Below, piece by piece: positions 48,101-60,993 of a stretch of 64,000 nt of DNA. How positions within the stretch are numbered: position 1 is the first letter of the stretch; each line of letters opens with the position of its first letter. Source of the stretch: Asterella californica (Eukaryota; Streptophyta; Marchantiopsida; Marchantiales; Aytoniaceae); the NCBI GenBank assembly GCA_036924285.1, contig JAYKYS010000014.1, positions 9,734,001 through 9,798,000 on the forward strand. The letters run 5' to 3'. The notes under the pieces are model-generated. The model worked only from the letters and a program-made list of their open reading frames with translations, was not told the DNA's origin and did no database searches. The position numbers and the translations under genes were made by a program.

Positions 48101-51100
48101 GGTATTCCACTTTTCCCTCGTTACTGACGGGAGAACTCTTAGCAGCAGTTCCAGAATTCGAGTCGACACGAAGCAACTTTGGAGCTTGTGAGATATCCTT
48201 GTCACTATCGCTGCACCACAGCGTTACAGAAGAAACTCTTCCTTGGGTCTTGACTTTCTAACTTTGCTTGTCCATAATTCTTATGGTTGAATGGTATCTA
48301 ACTAACAAAATACAATGAGGTACAATATACGCTCAATCAGTATACATAATCATGTCACAGAAAGTTGGTCTTTTGTGACTGCGTCCTTTCTTACAGTACC
48401 AACCTTAAGTACTTTTCTTACCTTTCTTAACCAGCTATGTCCAAACAAGTCCGAAGTGGTGTGTAAGGTCGTCCCCCTACCGGCCAACCTCATCTAGAAT
48501 TGCTCAGTCATTAGGGCATAGCTTCGGGTTGGCGAGAGTACGGTGGATGTGGACCTGCATGTTGAACAAGAAGATTTCAGGCCAGATCTCTTTGTTGTTA
48601 TGCTTTTACACTAAACTGACTTGGAATTGGCTACGGCTGCAAGCTAGATTGTAACAGCCGAATCTAGTTGTCTCCCAGGCTTATTCCTTCTTTGCTTTTA
48701 TAGTTTGATGCAAGCGTAAGTAGATGAAGAATTCAAGTTCAACTCTTTCTTGCTACGCTTTAGCCGATACCTTCTTGGATTGTGCTGATCGATTGCAAAC
48801 GTAGCTAGATCTGGTTGTATCTGACTAATCATGCCCGAAGATCTTTGTAAAACTTGTGCACTGACATTTCTAGGATAATATGGCTCATGCGGAAGGTCCC
48901 AGGGTCATTCCTTCTTTGAGATTTGCTGGACCACTCTGAGACCACTCTGATGTTGTCCCAACAAACCGTGTGAAGGAATCCATCATGCTCCCTCGCTAGA
49001 CATACAAAAGTTCTACGCCAAATCTTCAACCTGGTCATGCTTTCTAGGCGTTGGCTGAAGCACATGGTTTGAGTAAAAGATCTGGTTGCCCATGCCACTA
49101 CTTGAGCATGCAAATCCCTGAGGCCCACTTCACATTCACAGTGGCCAATACTCGAGGACCGAAACATACAGCTGACAAGCGGCTATGATGAATCTCCAGA
49201 ATAAGTCTAGTCTCTCCAGTCGTGTTGTACGTCCGAAAGGGACATCTAGCTACTGTAGCTTTTCCTGATCTTCCAGAGTGAGAGGAGCCACTGACCATTG
49301 CATGAAAAGTAATCCAACTGCGAATACCCACGTAGATTTAGAAGTTAGGTTAGCACCAGCTAGGGTCGCAAGTTCCTTACCACTCTGGATTATGGGAAGA
49401 CATACATGATTATCAACTAGTACAAGTAGGTCTTGTTTCTTTTACAAGTATCCGACAGGTAGTCAAATAGTCTCAATCCTCTAACCTTGCTTGTACATTC
49501 CTGTAAAACCATCTACAGGTTTTGGTCGTAAAACGGGAGGTACTTCGTAAGAATTTACAGGAATTTTCATGACGTGCTCTGACTCTCGAGGCTTACATGT
49601 TCAAACCTTACTTTGTATTATTAAGGGGTAAGGTTAGAGATGCCCGTTACAACAGCCAACATAGTTTATAACGGCCCCGATCCTTACCCAAATCATCGGG
49701 TTCCTTTCTAGCGTGGGATGAAATGCGCGGTCAGGCAAACCAAGCCTAGTTATTAAAACCGTAAAAGTACTTACTGCACTGCTGAGTAAGCTTGGCTTGA
49801 CTATGGGACGTGGTGTCGAATCACCGCATAGTGGGTCCACATAGAGATATGGTTGTTTTACGGATTGTGCTCATTACCACACAACAGGAACATGTCATAC
49901 ACCAAGGTGTCACCTTACTTGCTTCGTCAGTGATATGGCTTTTCTTCACTGACTTTCTGTACTGAAAAGACAAAAGGGAACATGTAAAAGTCAGATGAGA
50001 TAGACTTCTAGGTACAAGGCGACACAAGATTCAAGAAGGATGAACAGAGTACGTACGAGAAACACCGGATTGTGTCACCCCAAAGGGAACTACCATAGAC
50101 TTGGCGGTCTACTCCACGGTCTCCACCCTACAGAACCGATTTGCAGTGCCTGTGATAATTTTGAGTGTTTCAAACGACTGACCAGGTTGGGATGCCTTTT
50201 GAGGTAAAAAGGGAGAAAAGAAGTCTCCGCTTAGAACTTCCTTAGAACACTTCGCCCCCTTCCTACGTAGATGGTAGCGCGAAACGCGACGCAATTGTAA
50301 CGTTCGACCGCAGATCTCGGAACAGATTCTTTTATCGCTAACCAATGAACTGCCGAACGTGAACCTCCCTAGAGACCTGTATACTTTATTTGTGTTTCCA
50401 GATCCAGTTCGTTAAACTATCAGCTAATGAGCACCGAGGATTTGATAACTGTTGGACGGGTTTCGAATAACCAACTAGTCTTTTGTAGGTCTCTGGTCAA
50501 TCTTAGGTTGCTAAATACAGGTGGAACTATTCTAGACCTGGGTTGCATAAAATTTGGGCAGCGCTTCCGCTACTGGTGATCAAGTCAGAACGCCAAGACC
50601 CACTAGGAGCAACCGCCAAGACTAGGAGACCTAGTAGATGCTAGGAAGTAGGAAGGCAAAGCAATTACACCGAAATAAAGTCAACACGACACTAGATGCG
50701 CCCAACTCAGTTTTGGCACACAACTCAAGCCTACTTATCAGAATGGAGGAATTCACGGGCTCATATACATTACATGGCATTACTTGCTGACAAGGTCACG
50801 CAGCGCTCTTGGACCGGCAATCCTTCACTACTCAGCAACTCTGCTGTGACTAAGACTTCGCCAGAGAACCTACTTTCACTCTGAACGCCCTGATTTCTGT
50901 TACTCAACAGATCAGACCCCAAGTCAGCGATCTAATCAACACCCCAAGTCTGCTCTCCAGATCTGCTCTCCAAGTCTACTCTCCAAGGGATCTGATTTGC
51001 ACAGTTCTAGCTCTTGATTTCTGACCTCAAAGGCAATATACACTACACTGGAAAATACTGTCTCCTCTCTCACCACCAAGAGTGCTCTTCTCCCAAAACT

Positions 51101-52985
51101 GAAACTGAGAATGGTCTCTTTTAGAGCTCGCGACACTCTTTTATCTAGTCTCTTGAGCCTGCTTTATGACCATGCAGCTGCCACGTTTGGGTTAATCACT
51201 GCCCGAATGCCATCTGGTTTGGGGAAAAAGCAAAAGGTGTTACACAATGAACAAACGGATGGAAGACCCCATCAAGCACGTACGTAGATGGTAGTTTCCT
51301 GTTTTCTCTCATGTTTCGAAGTAATTTTGAGTGTTATTAGGTCAAGATCATAGCATCTTGGAGATACCGAAGCATCTACATCAGTCACTGGGCAAGCCTC
51401 CTTTTGTAGGTCAACATCCGGTACATCCTATATGAGAGGTAGAGTACCGTCAATCTCTTAGGAATAAACTCTTATCTCTTGCCCTGTAGTGGTCGGTTAT
51501 AATCGGTTGCAAAATATGGTCTCAAGTTTCAGGGAAAGATACAGGGGGGATGCAAACCTCGCAATCCAAAAGTGCAGAGGACAACGAGAAATCGCTCAAG
51601 GGCCAGAAGGAAGGAAAAGTGAATCGTAGTAACTAATGAGTTCATTCCCAACAGACCTCCCTGTAGTGGCCGTACCTTTCCCTCCTACAACTCTTTATAA
51701 CATGTACACTGAACTCTCTGTACTTGTTCTGTTTGCTCGCATTTTCTAGCAGCCACGTACTCCCTTCGGATCAACTATGCAGAAATACATTGATTTCATT
51801 AAGTTATCAACTTTTTTGATATTTCGATCTGATTTTTTGGTGTTTATTTGTGTACAATTTTGTTAGAATGGGGTATGATGAACCAAAGCAATACAATCTT
51901 TTTTCAGAAATGACATAAAGAGATCTACCTGAGATCTAACCACAAGTAAGCACATTCGTAACTTGTAGCTTAACCGGTTTTCGTCTTCTGAAGTCATGGT
52001 TTTTAGAAGACTAAGCTATAAGAACTGGAAAGGAAATGGTGTGGAGAGTCGTTTCTTTGCTGCCTATTGATATGATTCGAGGAGTAGAAATGAATCGCAA
52101 GTGGATAAACAAAAGATTTCCTAGATACAGTAGTTGAGGAAAAAATTTTACGTACACTAAAATGTTATCCACATGAAATGATTGTCGTGCAGCTCCTCCG
52201 TCATAGGACGAACCTCAGGAGAAACATGGTGCACACAAAATACAGGACATCAAAGCAAGTATTCAGTCTCGTCATATCCAGTGACGTGATGAGTATATCT
52301 GTAGGAGCGACTCGTACGTCCAGCTTCCTGCTCTTTGGAAGACAAAGATTTGTAAATATGGGCTCCACCTTTCTACTGAAAGTAACCGCCTACTGTCATG
52401 ATTTGGAACAACATATACAGGACCTGTGGAATAGTCAACAGTCCTGAGACATTATACCAGCCTCTCTTGTGTTGCATGTTTTGCAGCGTCTAAGTTCTAA
52501 CCTGATGAGCCCATACCTTAGTTTATTCCCCTTTACGAGAGATGTAACGTCTTTCGCCTTTTCTAGCCCACAATATGCTCGCCCCACGTGAAGTGATGCG
52601 TCGGGGTTCTTTTCCTGCTTGGGATGAAAATGAGGTCTTCTGAGCTTGCCTGGTAATTGTATCTTATGGACAGTTGGGTTCATGGTTCACCTTCCAACAT
52701 AAAGCAATTTCTTCGTTTCTGGTTTGATCTGCTTCTTTCTACGTATGTGGTATCGATTATCGAGTTCCTACCGAAGTTCCTATTTCTAGCCACAGTTTTG
52801 CAGTCAAAGGCATCGACTCCACAGTTTCAAACTACGGTATAGTTGCATGGCGGTGGAAATAGCAGTTTCCCTGGGTCTAACGAGGAAAATGTTTAAGAAC
52901 GAGTGTATGCTTGTGAAAAACTCTAATACGACAAAATACGGTTACAGTAGCGACAAGATATTGTGTCGGATCTTTTCTTCTAACA
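45161..52985. other. Intergenic DNA without supported genes
   Basis: Nearly 8 kb of mixed composition with no frame longer than about 110 residues and no recognisable domain on either strand. It may contain decayed retroelement sequence, but I could not identify long terminal repeats, primer-binding sites or pol motifs. Confidence 0.35.
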
Positions 52986-52989
52986 CGAG

Positions 52990-53390
52990 ATAAACTCGCC
53001 GGAACCGAACCATCCAAGGAGGAACGAAAACCGAACCGTTGGGAATGTGAACCCTTTCGAATCTAACGATTTTTCGTCTCTTGTAACGAAAGTGAAACCG
53101 AGCCATGTTATGTAAAACCAAACTCATTTTGGAACAGAATAATTGAAAACCGAACCACTTTAGAATTAAACCAGTTAGAACCGAACCATTTTAGAATAAC
53201 TGGTCTAATCATCTTTTTTACTTATTAGACCATGTTATTTGAAACCAGTTTAAAACAGAACCCAATCGTATAAAATCCGAACCAATTGAAACCAAATCAC
53301 CAAATCCTTCGTTCAAATCAGAACCGTTTATCAACCCTTAGGGGAAAAGAACCTTTCAATTTAAAACCGAACCGAAAATTTAACACCGAT
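52990..53390. repeat. CCGAACC-rich degenerate repeat block
   Basis: Variants of AACCGAACCATTTTGAA recur about every 15-40 bp on the plus strand, with partial matches between. A sparser version is seen near 21.70-21.91 kb. It looks like an ageing tandem array or MITE remnant. No coding capacity. Confidence 0.6.
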
Positions 53391-54400
53391 TACTGAATTA
53401 CTGTATTCTATATAATTTTGAAAAAGTGATATAGTGAAATGCATATAGTGAAGATTTGAAATTTTGACCTCACAATAATTATTATATGTGACATGAATTC
53501 AGAGAACACTATCTATCGGCGTATATATTTTTTTAGTATATTTTTTATTTCAAAAGAATTTCATTTCGAGTATATTTTTTCTCATTTATACCACTAAAGA
53601 AAAAGCTCTGTGATTAAGCCATTCCTCAAGATAAAAGAATTAGTAATGTAGATTAGAGCAAATAAATGTGCTTGTATTTTTGTTTAACCAAGGTCACCGG
53701 TTCCAAACTTTGATTAACCATGAATTACTGCATGTAATTTAGTTCAGAATTCTAATAATACAATAATTAGTGTGAAATCCGCTCATATGTATCCACACAG
53801 AACTGACTCAAAAGTGACACTAATTTCGAACAAGACTAATTGAAGTAATCAGTGTAGCTTCGGGTCTTTGCAGTGTTTTATATTCTTCGAATAAAGTTGA
53901 AACTTGAAGCACATGGGTTTGCGTTTCATTCTGTAAATTGTAGTAACTTCATAGTGCAAGGGAGTATCCTGTAATGATTTCTTCACGTGCACCTTGACAG
54001 TCTAGTGCTCTACGAGAGGTGCTCCATTCCTCACACGATGGAAACCTCGTGACTTGCACGCTTCCACGGTCCAACTAGTCAGCTCAGGACTATATTCCAT
54101 TTCCACAAATAATCTCAACTTTGGAACTCTCTCGTCACGTCCGCCTACTTTAAGTAACTGACAACTCCTACAAGCCATGCATGCTTCCACTGGACTGCTT
54201 CTGTCTCTAGACACTAGGCTAGTACATTAGAATTGAATGCTTCTAGGAAAAGACCAAATTTGATTCATGGACATGAAGATGGATAAGCATCTTACCAGCA
54301 CTCTTGCTTTTGCTCGTGCAAAGTGTACCAACATACCCTTGTTCTTTCTCTGGCTACATTCACTGTTCCGTCTAGAATAAGAACAGAACTTGAGGCTCGT
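53391..54400. other. AT-rich intergenic DNA, no gene seen
   Basis: Nothing supported beyond short chance frames. Confidence 0.4.
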
Positions 54401-54718
54401 CAGAAATCTACTTAGTCAGCCCCTTCCAGCAACTTCACGACTCTTTCATCCCTAACAAATCAGAAGTTTCTTTGTCAACCTCCACGTAAGATGTACAGGG
54501 AAAGTTCTTATGATGTTCTTGATACAAAAGTGTTAGAAAAACTTTAGTGCAAAAATCTGCTGTGATATGTTCTTCTATTAACCATATTACCGAATACTGG
54601 TTGATAAGCCTTACTCTTACTGGTAATGTCAGGTCCGGGGATTGACAAAGAAACTTTTGAACTGTCGAGGTTGACAGAGTAGTGAAGTTGCTGGAGGGGG
54701 CTGACTAAGTAGATTTAT
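54401..54718. mobile_element. Foldback/MITE-like element
   Basis: Arms of about 75 bp (54401-54480 and 54643-54718) are inverted copies. Both contain ATCTACTTAGTCAGCCCC, CCAGCAACTTCA and AGTTTCTTTGTCAA in the same order, with small insertions. About 160 bp of unrelated sequence separates them. I could not identify a clean target duplication, so the superfamily is open. Confidence 0.6.
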
Positions 54719-55210
54719 GGAAGCTCGTGCACTGCTAAGGGTCAAACTTCTTCGAAAATTATCCCAAGGAAATGAACGGGAGCCGATTTATATCGATCAT
54801 TTATTGGGTTTTCTAGATTTTTCTAATAAATAATTTCTCATCATAAAATATTTTAGTCTGAAAAATTCCAGTCGGTTATACAGAGAATGCCGTTTAACCC
54901 TGAGCACTTGGCTCAGGAATTCTTATTAGAGGAGGTTGTGCAGCTTGCTAGTCATAGCTAGTGTTCTGAAGGTAAATTTATATTTTTTGTCTTTTTCATG
55001 TATTTCATGATGGTAGCTTTACCCATTTGTTTGTTATGTTTTCCTTTCTCTCCTAAGAATATTTCTCTCCTAAGAATAGATCAGGAAAGATAAATGTTTC
55101 ACCAGAGCTATTTTATAACTGTAGTTCTTACAAGTTCGTCCAAAATCTATCGTAGTTCATCATGAGGCTACATACATCATGAACTTCTTCGGTTTTCAGC
55201 TCTATACCAT
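54719..55210. other. AT-rich DNA with a dispersed repeat
   Basis: The stretch 54760-54920 resembles 24461-24650. No gene seen. Confidence 0.3.
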
Positions 55211-55217
55211 ACGTGAG

Positions 55218-55561
55218 TAGAAACTTACTTGATCACACTCTAGTAGGTTTTGAGTTTGATCTCACATCTCTTAACGTTGTAGTGCTTTATCACACCTTTG
55301 ACTGGTTATCTAAAGTAAAACTAAGCATTATGTTTTGTCGTTCATCATTTCATTACTTTTTGACTGTGACTAAATATCTCTTTCATTCGAAACATTTATA
55401 TTTAATTAAATACACGCTAGACGATACAAACCTGATGTATGTAGTCTGATATGTCACTAACATAACAAAACAAAGTGACTGGGTTCACAATCAATAACCA
55501 GTCATGGGTGTGCTCAAGCTCACCTGACCTACTGGTGTGTGATCAAGCAATTTTTTGCAGA
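55218..55561. mobile_element. Mutator-like MITE, TGATCA family copy 3
   Basis: Left arm TAGAAACTTACTTGATCACA and right arm ending TGTGATCAAGCAATTTTTTG are the same family as 23415-23788. The left arm keeps the order of three TGATCAYACC-like motifs, and both arms keep the GACTGG(T/G)TTA-like inner end. The flanks (ACGTGAG and ACGTTAG) may be an eroded target duplication. Clearly older than copy 1. Confidence 0.6.
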
Positions 55562-57940
55562 CGTTAGATTAGCAATATGACGTCTCAGTACTGAACTAGA
55601 TATAGATCAGATAATGGAAGAGTTTGTGTTGCTATGGCTGAACAATTCAAAGAGCATCTACTCTTTTTTGAATAGAGTCTATCAGACTAGTCTAACCATC
55701 GAGTTCAGTCGTGCATAGACTCGGTCACTAGTGTTTCTGTGCTACATCCAAAAGGACACCAGCTTCGAAACAAGAACCGCCTCAAATGTCGATTGGTCCA
55801 TAAGTTGTGGCTAACCATTCAAGTGCTCAAAAGGCGTGCCATTGTGGACCCCCCTCATCCAACATGAGTGGACTATGAAACCTCACAGATGAATTAGAGA
55901 GAGCACCTCACGCATCCAAGGCTCCAGAGTCCAAGCCCTATAGCTGAGCACTCCAGTTTCATTTCAGTCTAACTTCTCTAGATCTCTCTTTTCCTAATGA
56001 TAATGTTAATAATTTGGACTGAATCTGAGTTTAGTATGTGATGAACTATGCTGAAATGGATGCGAAAGTAGTATTTATTTATAGTAGTCTGGTAATGGAG
56101 GTATTTAAATATCAGGAGTTTTTAATTTCTGTCTTTCTTTTTGTCGGAATAATAGGAAGATATTTACTTGTAGATTATAATTCGCTACATTCTAGCAAGT
56201 CTGAGTAGTTTCACTGGACAATGAGAAAGTGTTTTTGTACTGATTCTGAGAACTTATATATTATAGAACTTGGGGAGTTGAATAAACTAATAAAGCGGAA
56301 TTAGTTGCTCGGCTTTATCGACGAGGAGAACAAGAGATAACACGTTGGCATTCTACATTCTTGGCACGTGGACACCTTCCAGTATACACGTGTCAAGCAC
56401 AAAGAGTAAGTTGAGAAATATACAACTCTTCGGGGGCTTGTTTGATTATAGCTATTCTATCAAGTTTTCTCAGATTTGCGAAATGATTCTGGTATATGGA
56501 TCTGAATATGAAAAGTCCTTCAACTAGTTAGAAAGAGGAATGGAACAAACTTCGGAGCTTGAGAGGCAAATTCTGAATTTCTAGACTATGATTTAACGAG
56601 CATGCAAATTTTAATCACCATGACCCAAAGTTTGCGGATCTTTGACACAGTTTTGGAATGAAGACAATTATTTCGCTTCTATCTCTGGACAATTATACTG
56701 AATGGTTTATGACATTTAAACCTCAAGAATGAGTGTAAAATCATGAAAAGGAATATTCTATTTTTCCTCGAAATATATTCTTTGGGTTGGAAGAAAAGAT
56801 TATCTTTTGTTTCAAAAGAATCGAAATCTTAACATTTCTCTTTCAGTACTAAGTAGTTTGTTTCGAGAGGAATCATACCTTGTAAAGCTGATGAATAGTT
56901 TTAATTTTATTTTTTATTCATAAATTTCAAATTGAGATGAAGACGGAGGCATCAAAAGCATTTTCTGCCTAATAGTTAAATTTCTCAGTTATCACAAAGC
57001 GAACCCAAAAAGTACAGTCTTCCGGGTCACCATGAGCACTTAGAGTAATACGCTGGGTTCAAGATTACGTTCGAGATCTTTATTGGGGAGATGTCATCTC
57101 TTCGACTTTATACGCAACATTACTCTACCTTCTACCATAAAGTGATTGCAGAACTCCTAGCTCTCCGACTGGGATTTCTCTTGCTTACCACAGTTCTCTA
57201 TCATCAACAAAGGTTTATTAAAGGCTGCTCCATTCATAATTACATTTGAGTTTTCTGTTGACTAATGATTTTCTCTCCTAGCATCATCGATCAGCTGTTT
57301 TTTCAATTCTTGACTTTGAGAAGCGTACGATCATGTTTCTCATGATACTCAATATAGACACTTTTCTGGGTTGAGTTTGGTGATGTCTTTGTTCACTTTG
57401 TGCTTTGATCGATGGACATCTAACTAAACAATATTCTTGCAGCATTTTCTCTATTTTTGGGAAGTTGTCAAGGGTACTTTGACACCTCTGCTGTTCTTAC
57501 ACTCCACGATCTCTTTGATTTCACAGATGCAAGATGCTGTAGAAGCATGGTATCGATGGATGGTATGACATGCAGCAACCCTCATGGTGGATCTGAGTCA
57601 TTTTGCTAAAGACATTGTATCTTCTTGGACCTCCATGAACCTAGCTTTTGTATTTTACAAAAGCTTTTGTATTTTGTACGCATTGATAGTTTTTAAGCTA
57701 GTTATCGATGCAAGAGTTAACATGCATATCACAGTTACTTGTTATGGGTAGGTATTAGGTGTCCCATCATGACTCAATTCATTGCTTTTCACATCCTCCA
57801 CCATCATGTAGGTATTTGGATACCTCAATCGTTTACAAGATAACGCATGATGACCAACCGTTGCGTTAATATTTACAACAAGTTATGAGGATATTCTCTA
57901 GGTTACTCGACTCAAGTACACCTAACACCCTCTTTTCTCT
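55562..57940. other. AT-rich intergenic DNA, no gene seen
   Basis: Short chance frames only. Confidence 0.35.
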
Positions 57941-57949
57941 TTAAGTCGT

Positions 57950-58260
57950 TGTTAATATGTCTGTCAATTTTGGTGGATTGGGTTTGTTTCACATGCATGT
58001 GTTTCAAGCGAGGTTGATGTATCAGCTGTGTTCGTGTCCAAATGACCTTACATTTTCAACCAGTTCTGATCCCCATGCTTAGTCATTACTCTCAATGCAC
58101 CAATGCTCTTCTCATTGGCTCAATGAATTTCGGACTCTTTTGTAGCATTGGTTATCTTACGTGCTTGGAACTAGTTCCTTCCATCCTTATTTGTTGTCCA
58201 TAGCTTAGGGAATTTCCTCTCTCTTTATTTCTGCAACAAGAGGTTTATAGCTTGTCAAAC
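57950..58260 (+). pseudogene. Possible LINE (non-LTR retrotransposon) remnant
   Basis: One frame reads NFGGLGLFHMHVFQARLMYQL, which resembles the GGLGI...fN.aLLaKw.wRL stretch found after the reverse transcriptase of plant LINEs. The frame soon meets stops, and no upstream reverse transcriptase motif could be read. The call rests on this single stretch. Confidence 0.3.
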
Positions 58261-58434
58261 TACACTTTATTCTCTTTAGCATCTTCCACCACTAATCCGA
58301 GAATTGCAAGAGGTGTTTCCTCGTTGGTGTCCTTCCACTCATCCAGTCAGTTGTCACTTTCAGCTTCTGTCCTCTTTCAAGATCTCACTAAGATGTTTCA
58401 ATCATAGCTTCTTGAGGTCCTTATCCTCTGACTA

Positions 58435-58488
58435 GACATTGTTACCAAGACATTGTTACCAAGAGAACAACATCTTGGTAACAATGTC
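58435..58488. repeat. Short direct plus inverted repeat
   Basis: ACATTGTTACCAAGA occurs twice in tandem (58436 and 58450) and once inverted as CTTGGTAACAATGTC at 58474-58488. It could form a stem of about 15 bp. Confidence 0.7.
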
Positions 58489-58911
58489 ATGCAATCCAAG
58501 ACATGATCCAAAATCCACCCATCTACATTCTTATAGAAGAAGCAATTTACAATCAAATTCACATAACCAGTTAGAACTCAAACGAGTTGAAATGGTCAAA
58601 ACTCACTGTAAAGATATAGAAAAGATCTTATTGTGAACTTTCTCTTTTCACCAAATTTGTCTTCAATGGTCTTCAAAGATCTTTTTTCTTGACTCTGTTG
58701 TTTTGAAGAACCTTAATTCCAACTTCCAATAGCTGAAATATCTCCATTTCTCCTAGATGGTTGAACTTCAAAACCTTGTCTATACGAGTTAAAATCACGT
58801 AAATAGACAAAATGACAAGTTCGATTTGAGATCCATTATCATATCATCATGATTTTTGTACGTGAAATTTGTTCAGTAATACGTATGGTATGTGATGGAG
58901 ATATCATGTGC

Positions 58912-58933
58912 GAGAGGGAGAGAGAGAGAGAGA
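58912..58933. repeat. GA microsatellite
   Basis: GAGAGGGAGAGAGAGAGAGA run. Confidence 0.8.
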
Positions 58934-59244
58934 CGTGCACAAACAATCACTAGAACGAGATATATCAAACCTCACTTTATATACAGTTTCACTATGTATC
59001 ACAAAATGAAGTGAGAAGACTAAAACAATCTCTAGTCTTGACTCAAGTCTCTAAACTAACCCCGTAATCCAATCTTAGTACAAGAACTGTCGAAGCGTAA
59101 CTCGAAGCAAGAGAAACACTCCTTTGCTAACAGAAAGGAGTGTTAGCTTCACAACATCGTCTCGCTATCCAAACTCTCTATGTACAGCTGTCGCATCAGT
59201 AATAGCACCACTACATCACCGTCACTAAGTAGACACTAGTCTAA

Positions 59245-59433
59245 ATGATCAGATCACTCTAACCCAAATGAGGATCGAGAGTGCAGCCCACGTAGCTAGC
59301 AATACATGAAGCGTAACCCGGATCTAAATCCAAACTCGTAGCACCTCCACCACTCACTATATCACTAACCCAAATGGTCAGATTGCTCTAACCCAAATGA
59401 GAGTCGAGAACGCATTCCACGTAGCTAGCAATA
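59245..59433. repeat. Spaced direct repeat, about 129-bp period
   Basis: Two diverged copies (59245-59306 and 59374-59433) share CTCTAACCCAAATGAG and CCCACGTAGCTAGCAATA-like strings with unique sequence between. No gene was recognised around them. Confidence 0.6.
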
Positions 59434-60440
59434 TAGCGAGAATCGTCTCAAATGCTGAAATAGACGCCCAACAAAAAAACCAAAGAATACCGATCAAGAG
59501 ACTTCCTCCTTTTGTCAAATGATCTTCAGAAACCGACATGGTCCTTTCTCTTGAGTCTGTAGGCTCAATAACCTTAAGATCTGACGTCAAACACCCAAAA
59601 TATGACCAATTTGCGATCGCAAGGTACTGAAAACTCTAAAACCTCCACCATGCAACCTAAATCCACGCACATTACCTAGACAAATCGTTTGAACTATAAT
59701 CCGTATGTAGATCTGACTACCATGAACCCAATGAGACTCCAAACAAACAGCTTGGACTTCTCCTCGCAAAGCCACCCAAGAAATTTGATAGCAAAAAGCA
59801 AAAATCTGATGTAAATCGACCTCCTATGTCTCAAACTCACTCATCACGCTGAAATCAACAACCCAATCCACGTATTGTCTTCTCTTTTGCATAGGTGAAG
59901 ACTCTCTGATTGCACGACACCAGAACGAAGAGCTTGAAGAACCAGCCTAACCTTAGGTCGTAGGTTTACTCCTCCTTGCGAACCAATTCCACCCAGAACT
60001 CCCAAACCGCTTGATCAAAATCCGTATTGTATTCTTCATGTAGAACTCAATGTCATGATCTTGATGGATTCAAGGATAGCAAGTTTGGACTCCGGAACGG
60101 ATCGATCATACCAACTCTCCTTCACGGACAAATGAAGTGCTCAATCTTCCCTCCTTACTTCTCAGTTTCATCCAAATCTCAACCCTCGACCTATCTCTGC
60201 ACGAAGTGTCTAATCTTAGACGTAGTCTGCACAAATCTGAATCCAATGACGTCTTGCACGCTTGCGTTGGATTCATAAATCTCTCACAATCTCTATCGCT
60301 AACTCGTAGGTTGAAGTTAATCCCTTACCACTATCAGTCATAGTGCGTTCGTTTTCCAAGCTGACATGTTGCTAGAAATCCTCCCAAAAAGAATAATTGA
60401 GCATTTAACAAACTCGTTGACATGTATCTTATATGTTTTT
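59434..60440. other. Intergenic DNA, no gene supported
   Basis: Several open frames of 60-80 residues on both strands, none recognisable and none joined by convincing splice sites. Confidence 0.3.
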
Positions 60441-60441
60441 T

Positions 60442-60993
60442 AAATAGCAATATGTTGTTATTATCCATCATAGATAACAATCTACTGTCATTTTTCATCC
60501 GCATGCGGGTGATCTCTCTATCAATGATCCATCATAACTAACAATTTATTGTTATTTAATATACACCACCGGCGATCTGTTACGAGCTAGTGATCCATAA
60601 ATAACAACCTATAGTATTTTTCATGTACACTAACGGTTCGTCTACTGACGATCCTCTCTAAATTAACAACTTATTGTCATTTATCTTCCCTCCACCGGTT
60701 GTCCGTTGTTTACTAACGGTCCTTCTGCCGGTAGGTCTCATTAAATAACAACTTTTTGTTGTTTGTCACGTATGAGTTGGTGGTCCGACTTTGGCATTCC
60801 TCCTTAAATAACAACTAATTGTCATTTGACATCTATTCATCGTTCGTGATCTATAAATAACAACTTGTTGCTATCCACAAGTCGATAATCTTTCTATAGG
60901 TGGTAATATGTAAATAACAACATGTTGTTAATCATCAAGAGTTACCGATGATATGTTGGTCAGCTAACCATAATTAACAACTTATTGTTATTG
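60442..60993. repeat. Array of about ten spaced AATAACAAC...GTTGTTATT palindromes
   Basis: Units start near 60442, 60472, 60535, 60597, 60659, 60742, 60804, 60853, 60911 and 60970, a period mostly of 49-63 bp. Each core is a 20-24-bp imperfect palindrome, AATAACAACWTRTTGTTATT or close variants. The spacers are diverged but often share ACCGG and GATCC strings. No reading frame crosses it. Confidence 0.75.
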
